The notes beneath the pieces were generated by a model. The model saw only the letters and a program-made list of their open reading frames with translations. It had not been told where the DNA came from and did no database searches. From Clostridiaceae bacterium (GTDB lineage Bacteria > Bacillota > Clostridia > Oscillospirales > QAMX01): a stretch of DNA of 21,418 nt. The stretch spans positions 1 to 21,418 of the forward strand of contig JAEDGJ010000026.1 in NCBI GenBank assembly GCA_016297585.1. Direction: 5' to 3'. The first letter of the stretch is position 1, and the number at the start of each line of letters is the position of its first letter. Both the position numbers and the translations under genes were made by a program. Of this stretch, positions 1 through 7,392 are shown piece after piece.

Positions 1-588
1 ATCGCGGGACTCGGAGGGCTGGACCCTACGCGCCGCTGCCTCGACGGCTTCCGGGAAAAATGCGTCCGGGCAGGCTTTCCCGGGCTCGAGCTGCAGCTGA
101 CGCAGTGGGGAGACCGTATGCTTCGCATTCCGAACGTCAGCGGCGTCGATACCAACGCCGGGACGCGCCGCTCGACCGCGGAGATCCTGGAGGCGCTGCA
201 TTTCGACAGCCTGACGAATTACCAGTACGTTCACTTCCTCGACATCGACCGCGACTACCGGGAGATCACCGCCGACGCCGAGCGCAAATGGCAGGAGTTC
301 TCCGAGCGCTACGCCGTCCCCTACTATCCGCACGTCTCCCTCGGCTGGGACAACAATCCCCGCTTTTCGTCGCTGCGCCGCGGCGTCGTCCGGAACAACA
401 CGCCCGAAAACATCGAGGACGCGCTGCGCCGCGCAAAGGCGTTCGTCGATACGCACGACCTGCCCGTGCCGCTGATCACGATCAACTCGTGGAACGAATG
501 GACGGAGACGAGCTATCTCGAGCCGGACGACCGCTATGGCTACGGCTGTCTGGAAGCCGTGGCGCGGGTGTTCGGCGCGCAGGAATAG
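1..588 (+). CDS. GH99-like/WbsX-type polysaccharide protein, 3' part
   Basis: The reading frame is open from base 1 with no stop, so the gene begins outside the window and only its last 195 residues are seen. The C-terminal block INSWNEWTETSYLEPDD is the signature of the GH99-like domain found in WbsX-type glycosyltransferase proteins, which usually work in O-antigen or cell-wall polysaccharide biosynthesis and often share a polypeptide with other glycosyltransferase domains. An internal ATG at 118 exists, but the frame upstream of it (GGLDPTRRCLDGFREK) looks like genuine coding sequence. Whether it is a glycosidase or a transferase accessory domain cannot be decided from this end. birA follows after 60 bases on the same strand with no terminator between them. 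Confidence 0.75.
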   Translation: MAGLGGLDPTRRCLDGFREKCVRAGFPGLELQLTQWGDRMLRIPNVSGVDTNAGTRRSTAEILEALHFDSLTNYQYVHFLDIDRDYREITADAERKWQEFSERYAVPYYPHVSLGWDNNPRFSSLRRGVVRNNTPENIEDALRRAKAFVDTHDLPVPLITINSWNEWTETSYLEPDDRYGYGCLEAVARVFGAQE

Positions 589-648
589 CGGATTTTCCCT
601 TCCTAAAAAAGCAGATACCCCCGAGAAAAGGAGCTTATTTGATACAAA

Positions 649-1629
649 ATGGCCGTTAAAGATGCCCTGCTTACGCTGCTTGTCAACAACCGGGAGCGCG
701 ACCTGTCCGGAGAAGAGGCCGCAGCAGCGCTCCATGTGACCCGCGCCGCCGTCTGGAAGGCCGTGCGCGCGCTCGAGGAGGAAGGTTACGCGATCGACGC
801 CTCCACCAACCGCGGCTACCGGCTGCGTCCCGACTGCGACGTCCTCTGTGCCGCCGGCATTGAGAAATTCCTGCGTCCGGAGGCGGGCGCGCTTTCCGTT
901 GAGACCTTCCGGACGGTGACCTCGACGAATCTGCTGCTGCGCGACCGCGCCGCCGCCGGCTCTCCCGAGGGAACGGTCATCGCCGCGGGCGCCCAGACCG
1001 CGGGACGCGGCCGCCTCGGACGCAGCTTCTTCTCCCCGACCGATTCCGGCATCTACCTGAGCATCCTGCTGCGCCCGCAGCTTCCCGCCGACCGCGCCGC
1101 GCTGATCACGACCGCCGCCGCCGTCGCCGTCTGCGAGGCGATCGAATCCGCCGCCGGGAAGTCGCCCGCCATCAAGTGGGTCAACGACGTCTTCCTCGAC
1201 GGGCGCAAGGTCTGCGGCATCCTGACGGAAGCCGCGTTCGACATGGAAAACGGGCGGCTCGGCTATGCGATCGTCGGCATCGGCGTCAACGTCTACGCGC
1301 CGGAGGGCGGTTTTCCCGAGGAGCTCGCCGGCATCGCGGGCGCGGTCAGCGGCCGACGCGAGGGCGAGCTGCGCTGCCGGCTCGCGGCGGAGATCTTGAA
1401 CCGCTTCCTGCCGCGCTACCGGGCGCTGCCCGGCGGCGACACCCCGGAAGCGTACCGGAAGCGCTGCTTTGTCATCGGCAGGCGCGTCACCGTCCACGGC
1501 GGCGGCGGCGAATATCCCGCGGACGTGCTCGACGTCGACGACGAGTGCCATCTGGTCATCCGCACGGCGGACGGCGAGCTTCGCACGCTTTCCTCCGGCG
1601 AAATCAGCATCCGGCTGCAAAACAACTGA
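649..1629 (+). CDS. birA: Biotin--[acetyl-CoA-carboxylase] ligase / biotin operon repressor BirA
   Basis: This 326-residue protein has the full bifunctional BirA layout. An N-terminal winged helix-turn-helix covers about residues 18-60 (AAALHVTRAAVWKAVRALEE). The catalytic domain carries the biotinyl-AMP loop GRGRLGR at 119-125 and KWVND at 176-180, and a small C-terminal SH3-like domain follows from about 280. It activates biotin with ATP and transfers it to the carrier lysine of biotin-dependent carboxylases and decarboxylases. The DNA-binding domain suggests it also represses biotin synthesis or uptake genes. Sodium-pumping decarboxylases, one of whose subunits lies at 14064-15188, are typical clients. 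The start is fixed by an in-frame stop at 640-642. AAAAGGAG at 626-633 is 15 bases upstream, a rather long spacing. Confidence 0.96.
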   Translation: MAVKDALLTLLVNNRERDLSGEEAAAALHVTRAAVWKAVRALEEEGYAIDASTNRGYRLRPDCDVLCAAGIEKFLRPEAGALSVETFRTVTSTNLLLRDRAAAGSPEGTVIAAGAQTAGRGRLGRSFFSPTDSGIYLSILLRPQLPADRAALITTAAAVAVCEAIESAAGKSPAIKWVNDVFLDGRKVCGILTEAAFDMENGRLGYAIVGIGVNVYAPEGGFPEELAGIAGAVSGRREGELRCRLAAEILNRFLPRYRALPGGDTPEAYRKRCFVIGRRVTVHGGGGEYPADVLDVDDECHLVIRTADGELRTLSSGEISIRLQNN

Positions 1630-1641
1630 AAAAGCGCAAAG

Positions 1642-1688
1642 AAAGTCCCCTGAGACGGCGAAAAACGCGATTTCAGGGGACTTTTTTC
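1642..1688 (+). terminator. Rho-independent terminator of birA
   Basis: AAAGTCCCCTGA (1642-1653) pairs perfectly with TCAGGGGACTTT (1673-1684), a 12-bp stem, followed by a run of T. It sits between convergent birA and the zinc-ribbon gene. The minus-strand reading has a weaker T tract (CTTTCTTT), so it may serve both directions. Confidence 0.88.
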
Positions 1689-1692
1689 TATC

Positions 1693-2103
1693 TCAAAGCC
1701 GAATGGTAAACTGCTTTCCGCAGCGCGGGCAGGTCACCTCGGCCTTTTTGGCGTTCCCGCCCCGTTTCGCAAACCGCAGCGCCGCGTAGCAGTGCGGGCA
1801 GGTGCGGTAGATATGCGTCTTATAATCCCGGATCCGGTTCCTCTGGAGCACAAAAAAGCCCTTGACCCGTCCCCAGATCCGCAGGAATTTCCGGTTTTCC
1901 TCCGCACGCTTGTAGACGTTCCTCGAAAGCATACGGAACACCATCCAGATCAGCAGCGCGTACCCGAGAATATACAGCACCCAGCTGTGAAAAAAGAGAT
2001 TCAGCACCGCCACGGCGATACAGATCCAGATGAGCGCCTGGTTGAGCTGGTCGCCGCCGTAGCGTCCGCTCATGAAACGAATCAGCTTATCCCGGAATTT
2101 CAT
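1693..2103 (-). CDS. Membrane protein with C-terminal zinc ribbon
   Basis: This 136-residue protein has two hydrophobic segments at about residues 22-38 and 41-57, then a basic linker, then a zinc-ribbon knuckle pair, CPHC (102-105) and CPRC (125-128), at the C-terminus. The charge pattern suggests the ribbon faces the cytoplasm. It is the last gene of the dnaK-dnaJ-like operon, 18 bases after the J-protein stop, with GGAG upstream of its ATG. No enzymatic motif is visible. The operon position suggests an accessory membrane platform for the chaperone pair, which is inference. The ribbon could bind protein, nucleic acid or only zinc. Confidence 0.8.
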   Translation of the reverse strand: MKFRDKLIRFMSGRYGGDQLNQALIWICIAVAVLNLFFHSWVLYILGYALLIWMVFRMLSRNVYKRAEENRKFLRIWGRVKGFFVLQRNRIRDYKTHIYRTCPHCYAALRFAKRGGNAKKAEVTCPRCGKQFTIRL

Positions 2104-2121
2104 TTTCTCCGTCTCCCCTTT

Positions 2122-2712
2122 TTATGTCCATTCTTCCGCCGGATTCGGCGTTCTCTGCGTATATTCCTGCGTATACGGCGCCTCGCTGCCGCCGTTGTAG
2201 TAGCCGTAATCGCCGTAGCCGCTGTAGCTGTAGCGCGTGAATCCGCCGAACAGCAGCGACAGCACGAGCCTTACGAGGAAGATGATCAGGATGATGCGGA
2301 CGATCGGCAGCCGGAAGATATGCACCGGCTGGCGGTACTGCGTATAGAATTCCTGCTCCGTCCGATTCGGATCGGCCCGGTACTCCGCGCGTCCGTAATA
2401 GCTCTGATTCTGGTTATATCCCCGATACGCGCCGCCGTAGGGATTGCCGTAGGGGTTCCCATAGGCGCCGCCGCTTCCGTAAGCGCCTCTGGACGCGTTC
2501 CCGGCGCCGCCCGGCTGATAGGACGCCTTCCCGGAGCGGATGTCCTGAATCTGATTGTAGGCCGCGTTGATCTCCTTCATTTTCGCCTCGGCGGCTTTAT
2601 CGCCGGGATGCAGGTCGGGATGGTACTTCCGCGCCATGGCCCGGTACGCCTTTGTCACTTCCTCGTCCGTTGCGTTCGGGGAAATCCCCAGCACCGCATA
2701 GGGATCGTTCAT
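2122..2712 (-). CDS. Membrane-anchored J-domain protein (class C DnaJ)
   Basis: The N-terminal 65 residues form a canonical J-domain with the HPD tripeptide at 31-33 (ARKYHPDLHPGD), which stimulates Hsp70 ATPase activity. Residues 66-110 are a low-complexity Gly/Tyr/Asn/Ser linker with GNPYGNPYGG repeats. A single membrane helix follows at about 136-157 (IVRIILIIFLVRLVLSLLF), then a short Tyr/Gly-rich tail. The zinc-finger and peptide-binding domains of true DnaJ are absent, so this is a specialised co-chaperone, not housekeeping DnaJ. It starts 27 bases after the dnaK stop, with GGGGGCGGAAGG upstream. The most economical role is recruiting the adjacent Hsp70 to the membrane. Confidence 0.92.
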   Translation of the reverse strand: MNDPYAVLGISPNATDEEVTKAYRAMARKYHPDLHPGDKAAEAKMKEINAAYNQIQDIRSGKASYQPGGAGNASRGAYGSGGAYGNPYGNPYGGAYRGYNQNQSYYGRAEYRADPNRTEQEFYTQYRQPVHIFRLPIVRIILIIFLVRLVLSLLFGGFTRYSYSGYGDYGYYNGGSEAPYTQEYTQRTPNPAEEWT

Positions 2713-2739
2713 CGTCCTTCCGCCCCCTTCGTTGTAATC

Positions 2740-4437
2740 TCAGCAGCCCGCGTGCAGAACGCTTTCAAGCGCGCCGCACGCCGCGCGGAGTTCTTCCGTA
2801 TCCCGGGCTTTGAGCGCTCTTTTGACGCGCTTGACCGGCTCGTCGAGCGCCGCCGCGCGCTTTCTGTCCGCGCGGATGGCCGTCGACGCCTCTTTCACAA
2901 GGTTCTCCGCACGCATGCGCAGCTCGCTCTCCGCCCGGATCCCCGCGCTTTCCGCCTCGTACCGCCGCGCATCCTCCACCGCGCGGTCGATCTCCTCGCG
3001 GCTTAGGTTCCCGGACGCCGTGATCGTGATGTCCTGCGCCCGGCCGGTGTCGAGGTCGCGCGCCGAGACGTGGACGATGCCGTTGGAGTCAATGTCGAAG
3101 GTCACTTCGATCTGCGGCACGCCCGCCGGCGCGCGCCGGATGCCGCTTAACCGGAATTTGCCGAGCGTTTTGTTGCGCGACGCCCGCTCCGCCTCGCCCT
3201 GCAGGACGTGCACATCCACCGAGCTCTGGAAGTTCGACGCCGTCGAGAAAATGCGGCTTTTTGTGATCGGGATGCTGGTGTTGCGGTCGATGACACGGGA
3301 AAACTGGTCCCCGACCGTCTCGATGCCGAGCGACAGCGGCGTGACGTCGAGCAGCAAAAGCCCCGTCAGCGTTCCCGAAAGCACCCCGCTCTGCAGCGCC
3401 GCGCCGAGCGCCACGCACTCGTCCGGGTTGATGCCGCGGCTCGGCTCTTTGCCCATGAAATCCGCGATAAAGCGCTGCACCGCCGGGATCCGCGTCGAGC
3501 CGCCGACAAGCAGCACCCGGTCGATCTCGCCGACCCAGCAGCCCGCGTCGCGCAGCGCCTGCTCCACGGGCTTGCGCGTCCGCTCGATCAGGTGCGCCGT
3601 CAGCCGGTCGAACACCGCGCGCGTGATCGGAACGCTTAAGTTCTTCGGCTCCCCGTGCTGCACGCAGATAAACGGCAGCTCGACCGTCGTCTGCACGAGT
3701 CCCGACAGCTCGATTTTGGCCTTCTCCGCCGCCTCGCGCACCCGCTGCATCGCCGCCGCGTCCCGCCGCAGGTCGATGCGCTCCGCTTTCCGGAACTCGT
3801 CGAGGATGTACTCCGTCAGCGCCGCATCGAAGTCGTCGCCGCCGAGGCGGTTGTCCCCCGCCGTCGCCAGCACCTCGAACACGCCGCCGGAGAGCGACAG
3901 GATCGACACGTCGAAGGTGCCGCCGCCGAGGTCGTACACCATGATCCGCTGCGGCGCCTCGCGGTCGAGCCCGTACGCCAGCGCCGCCGCCGTCGGCTCG
4001 TTGACCAGCCGCAGCACGTTCAGTCCCGCGATCTGCCCCGCGTCCTTCGTCGCCTGACGCTGCGCGTCGGTAAAATACGCGGGCACCGTGATGACCGCGT
4101 CGGTCACCGGCTCGCCGAGGTAGTCCTCCGCGTCATGCTTCAGCTTCGACAGGATCATCGCGGAGATCTCCGGCGGCGTATACGCCTTTCCGTCGATGCG
4201 CACGCGGAAATCCGTGCCCATCTCCCGCTTGATCGACGTCACCGTCCGCTCGGGAGATACCGCCGCCTGCCGTTTCGCGTTCTGTCCCACAAGCCGCTCG
4301 CCGTTTGCCGCAAACGCCACGACGGAAGGGGTCGTCCGCCCGCCGTCCGCCGACGGGATGACGACGGCCTCTCCGCCCTCCATCACCGCGACGCACGAAT
4401 TGGTGGTTCCCAGGTCAATTCCGATCATTCTGGACAT
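2740..4437 (-). CDS. Short Hsp70 (DnaK paralogue)
   Basis: This 565-residue Hsp70 starts at MSRMIGIDLGTTNSC, which has AAAAGGGG seven bases upstream. An upstream in-frame ATG at 4476 has no ribosome site and lies in the promoter region. The nucleotide-binding domain (1-355) has IGIDLGTTNS, VYDLGGGTFDVS (167-178) and VGGSTRIPAV (311-320). The hydrophobic linker LLLLDV (360-365) and the beta substrate-binding domain with TPLSLGIET follow. The alpha-helical lid (about 476-565) is short, and the disordered acidic tail of housekeeping DnaK, usually about 610-640 residues in total, is missing. No grpE, hrcA or canonical dnaJ is adjacent. This suggests a dedicated second Hsp70 working with the membrane J-protein downstream. 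Confidence 0.93.
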   Translation of the reverse strand: MSRMIGIDLGTTNSCVAVMEGGEAVVIPSADGGRTTPSVVAFAANGERLVGQNAKRQAAVSPERTVTSIKREMGTDFRVRIDGKAYTPPEISAMILSKLKHDAEDYLGEPVTDAVITVPAYFTDAQRQATKDAGQIAGLNVLRLVNEPTAAALAYGLDREAPQRIMVYDLGGGTFDVSILSLSGGVFEVLATAGDNRLGGDDFDAALTEYILDEFRKAERIDLRRDAAAMQRVREAAEKAKIELSGLVQTTVELPFICVQHGEPKNLSVPITRAVFDRLTAHLIERTRKPVEQALRDAGCWVGEIDRVLLVGGSTRIPAVQRFIADFMGKEPSRGINPDECVALGAALQSGVLSGTLTGLLLLDVTPLSLGIETVGDQFSRVIDRNTSIPITKSRIFSTASNFQSSVDVHVLQGEAERASRNKTLGKFRLSGIRRAPAGVPQIEVTFDIDSNGIVHVSARDLDTGRAQDITITASGNLSREEIDRAVEDARRYEAESAGIRAESELRMRAENLVKEASTAIRADRKRAAALDEPVKRVKRALKARDTEELRAACGALESVLHAGC

Positions 4438-4461
4438 GCGCTTACCCCTTTTTGTGTTCTG

Positions 4462-4541
4462 ACCATACTCTACCATCGCAAGATGAAGAAAACCTCAACC
4501 GAACATCAACTTCCGTTGACAATCGGTTGAGGTTCGGTTGA
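4462..4541 (-). promoter_or_regulatory. Promoter/operator of the Hsp70 operon with 11-bp-phased repeats
   Basis: GTTGA occurs at 4515, 4526 and 4537 (exactly 11 bp apart), and its complement TCAAC at 4495 and 4506 (again 11 bp). Together they create a perfect 12-bp inverted repeat, AACCTCAACCGA (4491-4502) with TCGGTTGAGGTT (4523-4534), and a second 10-bp one, 4495-4504 with 4532-4541. Direct repeats with about one-helical-turn phasing are typical of OmpR-family sites, and an OmpR-type regulator is encoded just upstream. Poor -10 candidates, TAGAGT (4472-4467) and TATGGT (4467-4462) on the minus strand, have no good -35, consistent with activator dependence. There is no CIRCE element (the HrcA operator). 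Confidence 0.6.
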
Positions 4542-4558
4542 CAAAAAGCCGCTTTTTG

Positions 4559-5623
4559 TCAGCGCGGCAGACGGACCGTAAAGCACGACCCCTCGCGCGG
4601 ACGGCTCCGCACGGCGATGCTGCCGCCGCAGCGCTCCGCGATCGTCCGGCACAGCGCGAGCCCCAGTCCGTTCCCCTCGCTGCGCCGCGACGGGTCGCCC
4701 TGATAGAACTTTTCGAAGATATGCCGCTGCGTCTCCTCGTCCATGCCGATGCCGTCGTCGGCGACCTCGACCGTCACCGTGGCGTCGTCGGCGGTCATGC
4801 GCACCGCGATATGCCCGTTTTCGGGCGTATATTTGACCGCGTTGCCGATCAGATTCGACCAGAGCTGCAAAAGCAGGCTCTCGCAGCCGTAATACCGCAG
4901 CTCCGTCAGGTCGACGTCCAGCTCCTGCCTCTTTTTTGTCCAGCCCTGCTCGTGCATCAGCACCGCCTCCCGGAGCTGCTCGTCGAGCCGGTATTCCTTC
5001 TTTTCCGGCTGATACGAGCCGTTTTCGAGCTTCGACAGCAGCAGAATGTTCCCCGACAGCGTCGAGAGCCGGTCCACGCTCGCGAGGATCTTGCGCACGC
5101 AGTCCTCCCGCTCGCTCTCCGTCAGGCTCTTGTCCTGCAGCAGCGTCGCGTAGCCCTCGATCGCCGACAACGGCGTCTTGAACTCATGCGAAACGCTCGC
5201 GACGAAGTCCTCGCGCAGCGTTTCCACGGAGGAAAGCTCGCGCGCCATCGCGTTGAAGCTGCGGAACGTCGTATCCAGCTCGTCGATGCGCGTATCCGGC
5301 TCCAGCCGGACGGAAAAGTCGCCGCGCGCGATCCGGCTCGACGCCCGGCTCAGTCTCTCGATCGGTTCCACGAGCTGGCGGCCGACGTAGTAGGCGAGCA
5401 GCGACGCCAGTCCGAGGCTCGCACCGTACATGACGAGCACCGCGATCAGCGGGTTTGCCCGCAGCAGCGGACGGAACACGCCGAACCGGTTTGCCAAAAC
5501 CAGCAGGACGCCGCCGAATAGCATGGAAAAGAGCATGAAGCTGAAAATGACCGACTGAAACCGCCTGCGCAGCTTCGGGTACAGCGGCATCCCCGGGCTG
5601 CGCTCCGCAAGCTTCCGGCTCAT
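4559..5623 (-). CDS. Sensor histidine kinase (HAMP-HisKA-HATPase)
   Basis: This 354-residue membrane kinase has two transmembrane helices at about 24-44 and 58-80, separated by only about a dozen outside residues. It probably senses a membrane event or a partner protein, not a soluble ligand. A HAMP linker follows (about 80-132), then the HisKA box VSHEFKTPL with phospho-acceptor His146. The ATPase domain has N box NAVKYTPENG, G1 DDGIGMD and G2 GNGLGLAL. The ATG overlaps the response-regulator stop as ATGA, which implies translational coupling to its cognate regulator. The Hsp70 operon starts 121 bases downstream on the same strand, behind phased repeats suited to an OmpR-type protein. Confidence 0.95.
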   Translation of the reverse strand: MSRKLAERSPGMPLYPKLRRRFQSVIFSFMLFSMLFGGVLLVLANRFGVFRPLLRANPLIAVLVMYGASLGLASLLAYYVGRQLVEPIERLSRASSRIARGDFSVRLEPDTRIDELDTTFRSFNAMARELSSVETLREDFVASVSHEFKTPLSAIEGYATLLQDKSLTESEREDCVRKILASVDRLSTLSGNILLLSKLENGSYQPEKKEYRLDEQLREAVLMHEQGWTKKRQELDVDLTELRYYGCESLLLQLWSNLIGNAVKYTPENGHIAVRMTADDATVTVEVADDGIGMDEETQRHIFEKFYQGDPSRRSEGNGLGLALCRTIAERCGGSIAVRSRPREGSCFTVRLPR

Positions 5624-6294
5624 GCCTTCCGGACCGCCTTATAGCCAAGGCCCCGCACGGTCACGATCTCGAAGCTGTCCGAGCCGCGGAAGCGGTCGCG
5701 CAGCCGGTTGATGTGCACGTCCACCGTATGCGCGTCCGTCTCGCTGTCCATGCCCCAGATATCGTCCATGATCTGCAGGCGCGTGAAGATGTGTCCCGGA
5801 TCCGAGAGCAGCTTATAAAGAAGCTGGAACTCCTTCTGCGGCAGCGTCGTCTCCCCCTCCGGCGTCCGGACGGTCAGCGTGTCGTAGTCGAGCGTCGTGT
5901 TCCCGACGGTCAGCTTCCGCGAGCTGGCGCTTTTTGAGCGTCTCAGCAGCGCGCCGACGCGCAGCACCATCTCGTTGACGTCGATGGGCTTGACCATATA
6001 GTCGTCCGCGCCCGCGTCAAAGCCCTCGCGCTTGTCGCCGAAGGCGTCTTTGGCGGTGATCATCAGCACCGGCATTGTCATGCCCGCCGCGCGCAGCTCC
6101 CGCGTCAGCTCGAAGCCGTCCATGCGCGGCATCATCACGTCGCAGAGGATCAGGTCGACGTATTCGTGATCCAGCACCTCCAGCGCCTCCTCGCCGTCGC
6201 CCGCGCGGAAGGTCTGGTACCCGTTTTTCATCAGCACGCGGCAGAAAAGCGACCGCAGCTCCGTATCGTCCTCGACAACCAGAATCTTAAACAA
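5620..6294 (-). CDS. OmpR/PhoB-family response regulator
   Basis: This 224-residue regulator has an N-terminal receiver domain with acidic pocket EDD (8-10), phospho-acceptor Asp52 in LCDVMMPRMDG, and a Lys in the TAKD motif. A C-terminal winged-helix DNA-binding domain ends in the family-typical VRGLGYK. It is the partner of the overlapping histidine kinase. The start is TTG (TTGTTTAAGATT), because no ATG lies in frame before the conserved FKILVVEDD. AAGGAG lies ten bases upstream. It follows the hydrolase gene after 25 bases, so it is probably co-transcribed with it. The closest candidate operator is the phased repeat region at 4491-4541. Confidence 0.95.
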   Translation of the reverse strand: MFKILVVEDDTELRSLFCRVLMKNGYQTFRAGDGEEALEVLDHEYVDLILCDVMMPRMDGFELTRELRAAGMTMPVLMITAKDAFGDKREGFDAGADDYMVKPIDVNEMVLRVGALLRRSKSASSRKLTVGNTTLDYDTLTVRTPEGETTLPQKEFQLLYKLLSDPGHIFTRLQIMDDIWGMDSETDAHTVDVHINRLRDRFRGSDSFEIVTVRGLGYKAVRKA

Positions 6295-6319
6295 TGCCCG
6301 TTCTCTCCTTTTTGACCCC

Positions 6320-7327
6320 TCAGAACACCCGCAGCGTATAGCCCTTCGCGCCGGTTACCCGATAAATGCCCGCCGCACAGTCGTATTCCAGCTCCGCCAC
6401 GGCATCGAGGCTGTCGAGCCGGACCGCAAACCGCTTCGTATAGAGATACCCGAGCACCGTCAGCGTGCCCTTCTCCGGCACGGTCAGCGGACGGCGGGAG
6501 CGCGCGCGGTTTGCCTCGCTGCGCCGCTCGAGCTCCGCGAGCTGTTCCTCCGTCGCGCGTCCCCAGTGCGCCTGCGTACCGACGCCCGGCAGCTCGAGGT
6601 ATTCGACCAAGTCCCCCTTACCCGCTTCCCGCGCGCACTCGACGAAATGCCGCGCGTGCCAGACCGGCACCCGCTCGTCCGTCTCCCCGTGCGCACAAAA
6701 CAGCGGCGCCATCAGGTTCCGCACACCCGCGGCGCCCGAGCGCGACCGGTATGCCTCGGGATTTTCCTCCGGCGTGCAGCCGATCCACGGGCAAAGCTCG
6801 TCGCGGAACTCGCCGACGCGGTCGTTTTCGTACCAGTTTGCGTAGTCGGAGATGCCGCACAGCGCCGTCACCGCCGAAAACAGATCGGGGAACTTCACCG
6901 CCAGCGCATAGCCGTTGCCGCCTCCGCCGCTGCCGCCCTCGTAATAGACGGTATCCGGATCGATCAGGTAATCCGCGTACGCCTTCTGCGCATACCGCAC
7001 CGCGTCGTAGACGTCGATCAGCTCCAGCCCGTTGCAGTCGGGCTTGCCGGTCGAAAACGCCCGTCCGCGCATATCGATGTGCAGATGCAGGTACGGCTCG
7101 TCCGACGGCGCGGCATCCGCGTCCACCGGCGGGATCGTCATGTGCCAGCCGTGCGTGGAGGCGAGGATATAGCCCTTTCCCCGCGGCTTGTCGACGCGCA
7201 TCGCAAGCTTTAACCCCGGCGTCACCGAGGATTCGTAATAGATGAGGTCGTACCACGGCGTATAGCGGTTTTCATACGCGCCGACACGCTCCCCACGCAC
7301 AGAATCGCCGTAAAAATCCGGATTCAT
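6320..7327 (-). CDS. Alpha/beta hydrolase (S9-like peptidase/esterase)
   Basis: This 335-residue protein has an alpha/beta-hydrolase core. The nucleophile elbow EGGSGGGGNG places Ser133, HGETDERVPV supplies Asp217, and QAHWG supplies His254, in the order and spacing of a prolyl-oligopeptidase or acetyl-esterase type triad. There is no signal peptide, so it is presumably cytoplasmic. The start at 7327 is chosen because AGGAGG lies just upstream. An earlier in-frame ATG at 7372 falls inside the terminator of the preceding gene. A C-terminal stretch of about 50 residues after the last catalytic residue looks like a small beta-rich extra domain. The substrate is unknown. It is followed closely by the two-component genes. 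Confidence 0.82.
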   Translation of the reverse strand: MNPDFYGDSVRGERVGAYENRYTPWYDLIYYESSVTPGLKLAMRVDKPRGKGYILASTHGWHMTIPPVDADAAPSDEPYLHLHIDMRGRAFSTGKPDCNGLELIDVYDAVRYAQKAYADYLIDPDTVYYEGGSGGGGNGYALAVKFPDLFSAVTALCGISDYANWYENDRVGEFRDELCPWIGCTPEENPEAYRSRSGAAGVRNLMAPLFCAHGETDERVPVWHARHFVECAREAGKGDLVEYLELPGVGTQAHWGRATEEQLAELERRSEANRARSRRPLTVPEKGTLTVLGYLYTKRFAVRLDSLDAVAELEYDCAAGIYRVTGAKGYTLRVF

Positions 7328-7352
7328 ACCAGTTCCTCCTGCCGTTTTTTCG

Positions 7353-7387
7353 AAAAAGCGGGGGTTTTTCACTTTCCCCCGCTTTTT
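7353..7387 (-). terminator. Terminator after the P-type ATPase gene
   Basis: AAAAAGCGGGGG (7353-7364) pairs perfectly with CCCCCGCTTTTT (7376-7387). Read on the minus strand, the stem ends in a run of T just after the ATPase stop at 7393. The near-symmetrical A/T flanks would also let it work in the other direction. The hydrolase gene has only 25 bases between this hairpin and its start, with no clear promoter, so partial read-through is likely. Confidence 0.85.
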
Positions 7388-7392
7388 TCCTT

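Noticed and set aside
4438..4558. CIRCE (HrcA) operator in front of the dnaK-like gene
   Set aside because: No TTAGCACTC-N9-GAGTGCTAA element is present. The inverted repeats here have a different sequence and an 11-bp phasing.
4540..4560. GACAAAAAGC/GCTTTTTGTC inverted repeat at the end of the kinase gene as its terminator
   Set aside because: The stem is short and AT-rich with no T tract after it on the minus strand. It overlaps the stop codon and the operator-like repeats, so I do not call it a terminator.
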